A program made the position numbers and the translations under genes. 64,000 nt of DNA from Ectocarpus siliculosus (taxonomy: Eukaryota > Sar > Phaeophyceae > Ectocarpales > Ectocarpaceae), in NCBI GenBank assembly GCA_000310025.1, contig FN649747.1:600025-664024 (forward strand), written 5' to 3'. Shown here piece after piece: positions 57,040 through 64,000 of the stretch (positions within the stretch are counted from its first letter, which is position 1; each line of letters starts with the position of its first letter). The notes below the pieces were generated by a model. The model had not been told where the DNA came from, did not search any database, and saw nothing but the letters and a program-made list of their open reading frames with translations.

Positions 57040-60000
57040 CTAGACAGATTCCGAGAAGATGTCCTCGAGGTCCCCCATCTCCTTGCTGTTCTCTTCCAAC
57101 AAGCCGGAGCTCTCCTCCTTCTGGGCAACCACGGCGGCAGCGGGGCTGCCCCCGTTCACTCCCCCCGACCCAACCACGTCACCCCCGTCACCGCCGACGC
57201 TGCCAACGGCAACACCCTCGCTTCCGCCGCTGCCGCTGGGGCTGCGGTACGGCTGTTCTGCTTGTCGAGGTGCTGGCGCTGGTGCTGACGACGCCATGGG
57301 GCGCGGGGGGGCGTACGAACTGGGTTGCGGGGTCCCGAACCCAGCCCCACCTCTCCCGGGCCCAGTAGCAACCGGGCCGTAGGCGTCTCCCCATGGCTTC
57401 AGGAAAGAGAAACGAGTGGCGGGCTCCCACCACTGGAAGTGCCACCTGGAAAACGGATCGTACAGTATCGGAAACGGACCCGACGTTCAACGCTCGGCCG
57501 ATCGCAAGGGGCAAGGCCTTGACGCTGAACACGGTGTGGTGTTAGGAACTCGAGGGACTCTTTCCTAACGACGTATTGTTCACAGCCCCTGCGGCGGTTT
57601 CGCTGAGGAAGAATTGGGCGTCGAGACCCCCCCCGGCGGGGCGGGTGTAGGTAATATAGTGCGAGGTCGGGGATACTCCGTCCCAATCTCTAGACCAACC
57701 TTCGAGAGTGAACGGCTGAGGGAGGGGGATGCCGTCTACTATACAACTGTTCTGATCGACGATGGATGGACTTTCCGACATGCCACCACTGCATTGTTCG
57801 GCCGCCTTCTTGATTACAAACCGAAAAAACACACACACAATACTTGTACAGAGAAGTAAGACATACTGCTCGTCTCACGCAACTCTGTACCAACGCCCGT
57901 GCCACACAACTGACTACTGCTTGCGCACATACGCATGCTGCTTCGTGCATAGTGCCCGCCGTAGCAATAATGGGGCTACACTCGCGCTCTTACATGCCTC
58001 CCCGAAGACCAGCCTCTGCGCAAGCAAGGAGCAGGAGCGAAGTGAAAGCCAGCCATAGCGTGCTCCAACCGGTCCCCGATGCAGCCGCGCTGCGGAAGGT
58101 GCGCGAGATTTCAGACATGATACTCAGGAGGTGCTTTGGAAACGACACGGTGAACGTCCCCACGGGGGAGAGGAGTCAACGCACGATGCCTGGCTCAAGC
58201 AGGCAGGATTCGCTTCATCCGTATCACAACGCCGGTTCCTTCCACACGTGCTCGCAGGGGGGAAACACGACAAGCAAACCAGCGAAGGCATTGCGGAAAA
58301 TGGCGCACGAGCACGCTTCGCTACACCGAGCACGGTGTCTCACATGTCAAGCACCTTTTCCAAGACGAATAAATGCCACATGAAACACCACGGTGGTGCG
58401 TGCGGTTACACGGCGTCAAAATACAAAAATTCGACAGCCATCGGAGTTGATGGTCTTACCATACAAACCAGATCAGTGCCATGACGGCCAACGTGCCGAT
58501 GGTGAAGTGTGGCCACACCGCCAGAACGTGTCCTTGAAAGGGGACTTCGATGTCCGGAAACTGACAGTACGGTGGTGGTCACGCGCGGGCGGCGGACGGC
58601 GGCGAAGGGTCGAGATGTTGTCGTTGCGGCGGTTGTTGTTGGAGTTTCGTTTCTGCCTAACCGCTGGGAACAAACAAAACTGGAGTTTGGGCTTCGTACC
58701 GTGCAGGCTTTTAGCCGTTTTCAGTTCAAGCCTAGACTCGAAAGGTCACACCCGGTTAAATCGTCTGGCGTACATAAGACATTCCGCGAGCATGTACCAT
58801 AGCGCCGTGCCCATCAACCCACAGCAGGCGAACCAATGCATTGATAAATACATCGACTGCGTTGCATAAGCTCGGTGCATGTGGGGCTAGACCACGTCTC
58901 GTGCGAGATGAGGCGGGGAAATCAAATAAGTTGTGTGCTACATTACCTCAGCGGAAAGCAACAAGCATGAGCCTTTCCCCCACGCCCTTTCTCAGGGACA
59001 CGGCTATACTACTACTACGAGGCGAACGACAGTGGAGCAAACCCGCTCCCAGACCGCAAGGCTTTCGCAACTCCCAGCCAGCTGGCAAAAAACACCCTTC
59101 CCGTCGTCACTCTTCTGTTCTCACCGTGGCCAGAGCGAAGCTTAGCACCAGCCGGGCGCCCACGGTTGCCACCGCGATCACGCTTGCTTTCCACAGCCAA
59201 GACCCTGGAACGACAGGACGAGGGCGGGGGAAGGGGACGGGAAAAAATAAAGCTGGGACGCATGAGGGACGCGGCCACAGGCAGGGCAACACCCATTGCA
59301 CGGAGCAAACAGAGGTCGAGGAGGGCGAAACATATCCAACATAAAAATAGTACGCTGCCACGGTACAAGACTTTTAAAAAGGTGCCATGCACACGAAAAT
59401 ACCGCATGCTGTTCAATTGAATGGTTTGAAGGTGCCATGCAAACGAACTACCGCATGCTGTTCGATTGAATCGGAATGCTCCGGCCAATGGACGCGGCAA
59501 CACCGTCGGTGCAACGGTTGATACGGTAACTGCTGCAACGACTCAACAACGACGCCGCATTGACTCCGTCTCATCAATGTCGTCCAAAGCGGTGCCTGGG
59601 AGCTTCGCGGATGCTGGCAGGGGCACCAGCACCCAACCAAGAGGGGCAAACAACGAGCGAGGGATGGCACCCGCGACAAAAACACGCGCCATCGCTCGAA
59701 AAACTAAAAGCACGTACAAGTCTGATCATGCATCACGCGACCACCGCTGAGAGGCGGACTTGATTTACAGAAGCCACAAAAAGAAAAAGACTTGCCAGTG
59801 AGGAAGACGGCCAGCAGGAGCGGTACCACTACAGTCGCGCCCACGAGGGCCGCGCGCTGGTGCTGCGGAAAGCCCCAGTGTCGCTCCGCGTCGGCTGCGT
59901 ACCGAGAGAGATCGGCGGCCGAGAAACAGAAGCGGAGCGGGGGCAGGCGGGAGGGGAGAGGACAAGCAATAGGCGATGATGGTAGGAAGTCTGGTGCGAG

Positions 60001-61007
60001 AGGTTGAACAACCGAGGTAACTCTTTGAGGGTAACATGAACAACAGCAGTGAAGAAGACTAGAATGTGCCACGCGGAGCATGACTGGCAGAGAAAAATAC
60101 GCCTCAGTTGCCCGTGCCACGGACGTCCTGCCTGGAACGGTGACCCTCATATCGACTACTACAGTATGTCACGACATTTAAATGTACCCCAAAAAGACCT
60201 GTTCACGTTAGCGTTGCGGACACCCCATAGCAGTTGCCTCGGTGTTGGAGCTGCAACCGGCAAGAACCTTCGTGCATGCCAGTCTCTCGGGCGTGCTTTC
60301 GACGTGCAGTCTTCACAAGTTTCATGTACAGCGGCAGTACTGCAAGATGAACACACCAGTCGTGTTTTCTCAGTCGTGCAATCTTTGCAGGCATCATGTA
60401 CACTAATAGCCTAATAGCAGGTGACATACCATGCATTACTACTGCTGTGGCTCCATGCAAGATGCCCATTTTAGAGTTTAATCTACTTGTACCTATTTTG
60501 GAAATAACTGGCAATCTATCATTGGTACACCTTCAATGTGCCTCGTGGGCAAGCCATTAAAGCTACCCCGTGTTCACTCATTATTGCCCACAACCGTCGT
60601 GGTCTATTACGTCTCCGGGGCATGTGCGTAATCTAGCCGTGCAAACGTTTGGTTTGACATCGGCATTTGCGGACAGTTTTTGTTCTCGCCGGAGTCTCAT
60701 TTTAGTGTCGAGCAATATAATCGCAGATATTTCCAGAGTCACCTTCATCTCCCGGATTGAGCGACAGATACAACCCGAGTAGCGAGTGCTGCCGCACAAG
60801 GTAGTCGGGCAGGTCAGGCAAGCCTCCTCTTCCGCCAACACTGCCCCCTCCGACGCCCCCTCCGCCGGCACCCCAAGAGGACGGGGCAGAATGAGCACCT
60901 CCTGCTCCTGTTGCTGCTGCCCTTCTCGACTGATCCATGCGGGTGTCCGTCTCGAGCAGACTTCTATTGTAGTAATCCGGATCAACCTTCATGGCAGCGT
61001 CCGACAT
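57040..61007 (-). CDS. unrecognised protein with three membrane helices
   Basis: Six exons join in phase: 61007-60743, 59894-59796, 59204-59125, 58560-58460, 57746-57573 and 57445-57040, giving 374 residues. The start ATG at 61007 opens MSDAAMKVDPDYYNRSLLE; an upstream exon is possible. A Gly-rich stretch (about 40-65) leads to PDYLVRQHSLLGLYLS, then three hydrophobic helices: AALVGATVVVPLLLAVF (about 101-120), WKASVIAVATVGARLVLSFA (125-146) and VWPHFTIGTLAVMALIWF (160-180). A soluble part follows (FTLEGWSRDWDGVSPTSHY), then WHFQWWEPATRFSFL, and a Gly/Ser/Ala tail ending in acidic MGDLEDIFSESV. Intron 2 begins with GC (ACTG|GCAAGT), supported by phase on both sides. The donor of exon 5 (AC|GTCGTT) is weak. 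It looks like an organelle or ER membrane protein; no family is named. Confidence 0.62.
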
Positions 61008-62459
61008 ATCTTGGACAAGGAGCGAGTGTGCGTCTTGCCCCTTAGAGGTCGATGCCGTATGAGGGAGGTGTGCGGTGCGGTAAGCAAGAATGTTCGGGGG
61101 GCGACGCGACACTACAGTACCCCCCCCGAATGCGGCGAGATTATGTAACAGCGAACCTTCTCCCCGCACGACTTTGCTTGTGTTGCTGCCGGCTGCCGGC
61201 GGTCAACCACACCACCACTCGCGGCGGGCAGTGTGCCTTTGTGCGGTGGCTACGCTACCCGTCGTGGATTCGGAGCCTAAGAGCTGATATGCGGGGCTCC
61301 ATCATGTGGCGCCCGTGGCGAAGACATCCAACCGCAGCACCCGCCGAAGACGTCGAGCTGCAGCTCCGGCAAGGGACGCGGCAACCCCACCGTGCGCCGG
61401 CAGGGGCAGGAGGAGGAGCACGAGATGCTGGCAGTACGGGCAACAGCAAGAACGTTCGTCGTCACATCCATCAGCGCCGAGGAAATCCTTTGCAAAGGAC
61501 GCCGAGGTTCTTCGGTACCAGGGATCAAGATACGGTAAGAAACAAGGGAGCGGAATCACAACTACGGCAGTAAGTACATGTGGCTGTTTTCTTAGCTTCC
61601 AACAGGGACTAGTCTACTGCTGTAAGCCCGTGTGAGCGTGCAGCACCGAATGGCCACACGAGATCCTGCGGAATGATCATTGTGGTACGCGGCCGATCCG
61701 TCCCAATAATCCACTAGACGGCATTCCGCGCGCTACTCGCAAGCACTTAATCGCCGCCAAGGCCAACTCGGGAGGGTACGTAAACCTGAGAAGGTGGTAT
61801 TCCGGCCAACAGCCCGCACGAAAGATCCGCCGCCGCGCCTCAGCCAACACGCAGCACACATCAGATGGCAGTGAGCGGGCCTATTACTACAGAGACGAAA
61901 TAGAGCCACTTGTCGTGGTGGTGTGGCAACACTTCGCGAACAACTCCACTCGGTGACTGCCCGTTCACAGCATGTCGGGGAATAATGCCGCCAAATGACA
62001 ATGGTCTTGCATCCAAAGCACCAAGAACACGGCGCAAGCGTTGTATCGCTGCGTCGTGATTGTTGTTGACGGCGTCGGCACAGTTCTTCATGGCCATGGT
62101 GTTGCTCTCACGCCACTGATGCCTCTGACAAACTACGTGTAAAACTCCTTTCCTGCATGGAGTCTGTTGCAAAGTCCATTCCTCTCTGCTAGTCGCGGGT
62201 TTGTAAACGCCAACTCCGCGCTGCATGACAGTTCACCCTGGGGGGTATGTACTGCATTTGTAGTGGGTGCCCTGTTTTGATTCTTCGGTACCCTCCGAGC
62301 TCAATTCCCATGCTGCTATATTCATGAACGAGCTGAGTCACAAGACGGCGCTCTCGCTGCGTATCGTCAGCCTTCTTGCTTGTTCTTCTCGATCGTTGTC
62401 GTTAGTGGGCAAAGCTTGTGTCGGAACCCCCCCAGTCGCCCTTGACTTGACACGTGCAG
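61008..62459. other. intergenic, no gene recognised
   Basis: Overlapping frames on both strands at about 61250-61560 are GC-driven and conflict with one another, so none is called. This is the space between divergently oriented genes (minus gene starting at 61007, plus gene with its first recognised exon at 62460), so promoters of both should be here. No motif was recognised. Confidence 0.45.
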
Positions 62460-63460
62460 TGTGGATGTTGGTCTGGCAGGTTTGGATCGGGTTGGCAGCT
62501 GTGCTTTTCTTTCCAGTGCTGCTCGTGCTGGTGAACGTGATGAAGAACAGGCGCATCAGCGGCGAGGTGAGCGTGGCAGGTTGGTCTTCGAAGCACCCCT
62601 TCCTTCGGGTTGCTCTTTTGCAGAACCGTCCTAGCCTCCACGTTGCCGGCGGTGTGTCTTGCCCTTCGCGCCTCCTTCTCCGTGTCCATTTTCCCCGCTG
62701 CGGGAAACCTCCCCGTCTCTGTCCCTGAATTCTCTCCGCCTCGCATGGTCCAAGATATCGGCAGGTTTCACACCGAGCCCCCCCTTCTTTTCGCGGAGAT
62801 TCAGGACGCGGGAAGATCAAGCCATTTTATGCTCCGGTTGCGAAGACCTATCTGCTTTCTGTGATAAGAATACCCTTCCGTTCTGGAAGCAACATTTTCT
62901 GTGTGCGTATGTGCGTGTGCGTGTGCACGTGTGCATGCTTCCCGTGTTCCTGTGTGCGTATTTGCTGGGGTTATCGTTTCCCCTTGAATACCCCCCCTCT
63001 CCTCCCATCTCTCTCTCTCTCTCTCTCTCTGTCTTCTCCTTCTCTCCCTCTTGCCCGAAAACAAATCGCACAGCTTCGGTGGGACAAGCTCTACATGCGC
63101 GCCGTCGTAGACGACGAGGAGCACTGGAACCTCGGATGGCGCCTAGAGGACCTCGCGAAACAGACCCTCAACCAGCGGGCCAGGATGGCCGTTCTCCTAG
63201 AAACCCTGAAAAACACCCCTTTACCCGACCTCAAGCACAGCGGCGTTTTCTCTATCCCGAAAGCTGCCAAGGCTGCGGCGGCGTGGGTTGGCGGGGGAGG
63301 AGGTGGGACCGGGGACGGTGCGCCAAGGGGGGCCGAGGGGGAAGAGGAGGGGGGGGGGGTGTCCAGGGCGGTTTCGTTCTCCAAGGTCTTTGCGGAGGAG
63401 GAGAACTTGAATCGCGTGGTCGCCATCTCGTGCGCCACGAGACCGAACGTGTATGTGCAG
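62460..63460 (+). CDS. partial unrecognised membrane protein gene (continues beyond window)
   Basis: Two exons are supported: 62460-62566, entered with two bases of a split codon, and 63074-63460; they join in phase. Exon 1 encodes a single strong helix, VWIGLAAVLFFPVLLVLVNV, followed by basic KNRRISGE, typical of a membrane anchor with a cytoplasmic positive end. Exon 2 encodes a soluble, helical, charged region (RWDKLYMRAVVDDEEHW, GWRLEDLAKQTLNQRARM), a Gly/Glu-rich loop, and FSKVFAEEENLNRVVAIS, ending at CAG|GTGGGT. The upstream start and downstream exons are not resolved. No family is recognised. Confidence 0.55.
63009..63030 (+). repeat. (CT)11 microsatellite
   Basis: Perfect CT dinucleotide run within the intron that ends at 63073, in its pyrimidine-rich 3' part, where it may also act as the acceptor's polypyrimidine tract. 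Confidence 0.9.
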
Positions 63461-64000
63461 GTGGGTGCTCAGGCCATTCCGCGCGTTCATGTGCAGTTCG
63501 GCACAAGTGTTGCCGACATTGTTTTGATTTTTTTGCTTCTCGCCCCTTTTGCTACTGTTGGTTCGGCCCTGCCTGCCTAGCGGTCTTGCCCCTCTTCCCT
63601 CATTAACTCAGTTTTCGACAAGATGAGGCTTTGGCACATTTATCAACTCGCTTCACGAGAGTCACGCGAGTTCATCTGTTTATGGGCAGAGCGTTCATGT
63701 AGTTGTCCAGCTGGGTCATTAGCGACACTGACTCATGTCTCTGTCGATGCTTTGCTCCCACTCGAGGCTTTGCCTGAACCCGCGTCGACCTGTGGTAGAG
63801 GGGCTGACCGTTCGCACAGGGAAACACGAGCAACACGGGACACCAACCGTTTTGTACCAACGGCGGTGGTGGCACACGCGGTCACGGTTTCGGCGTGGAG
63901 CCCTGCATGGGGTCAACAAATACCGCCTGCACATGACCATTTGGCAATTACGAATACTCAACATGATATAAAAACATAAGAAGTTGGGGCACCATCAGTG

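Noticed and set aside
1-64000. CRISPR arrays, bacterial operons or integrated viral genes
   Set aside because: No regularly spaced direct repeats, no compact same-strand gene runs and no recognisable viral core gene were seen; the introns show this is nuclear eukaryotic DNA.

Overview
The window is eukaryotic nuclear DNA. Genes are split by spliceosomal introns, coding exons are GC-rich with long alanine and glycine tracts, intergenic spaces are large, and there are two 100-base assembly gaps. The best-fitting source is a brown alga or close stramenopile, Ectocarpus-like. This is an inference from the ankyrin gene's characteristic C-terminal region, a complete sterol delta-7 reductase, a ciliary transition-zone gene (so a flagellated stage) and the intron style. 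No sequence search was run. All gene models were built by hand from splice sites and reading-phase continuity.

Layout, left to right. 1-766: truncated LINE. 983-3655 (-): unrecognised multi-exon gene, 3' end outside the window. 3907-7234 (+): Mpv17/PMP22-family membrane protein, divergent from the previous gene. 10859-11338 (-): small single-exon gene with an Rsa3-like C-terminus. 12006-15493 (+): Tudor/agenet-like gene whose introns hold a MITE, a foldback repeat and a tandem duplication. 18641-23771 (+): complete 7-dehydrocholesterol reductase (DHCR7), eight exons. 25438-29997 (+): complete TMEM107 homologue, four exons. 29998-38365: repeat-rich block with palindromic patches, an orphan exon, a solo copia-type LTR and LINE copies in tail-to-head order around a gap. 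40310-41836 (+): ankyrin-repeat gene with two frame breaks. 43728-49758 (-): long gene ending in an FSH1/OVCA2-type serine hydrolase domain. 51914-55219 (+): coiled-coil, GORAB-like gene. 57040-61007 (-): unrecognised gene with three predicted membrane helices. 62460-63460 (+): partial unrecognised membrane-protein gene running off the right edge.

The genes do not form one pathway; they are ordinary, independently regulated nuclear genes (sterol synthesis, cilium assembly, organelle membrane, ribosome assembly or chromatin guesses, Golgi-type coiled coil). I found no convincing new multi-gene system. The most interesting signals are a LINE family with an oligo-C 3' tail, a gap whose two sides appear to be one locus read twice, TA-flanked MITEs sitting in intron 1 of two genes, recurrent GC-AG introns, and a predicted fusion of an unknown N-terminal region to an FSH1 hydrolase.
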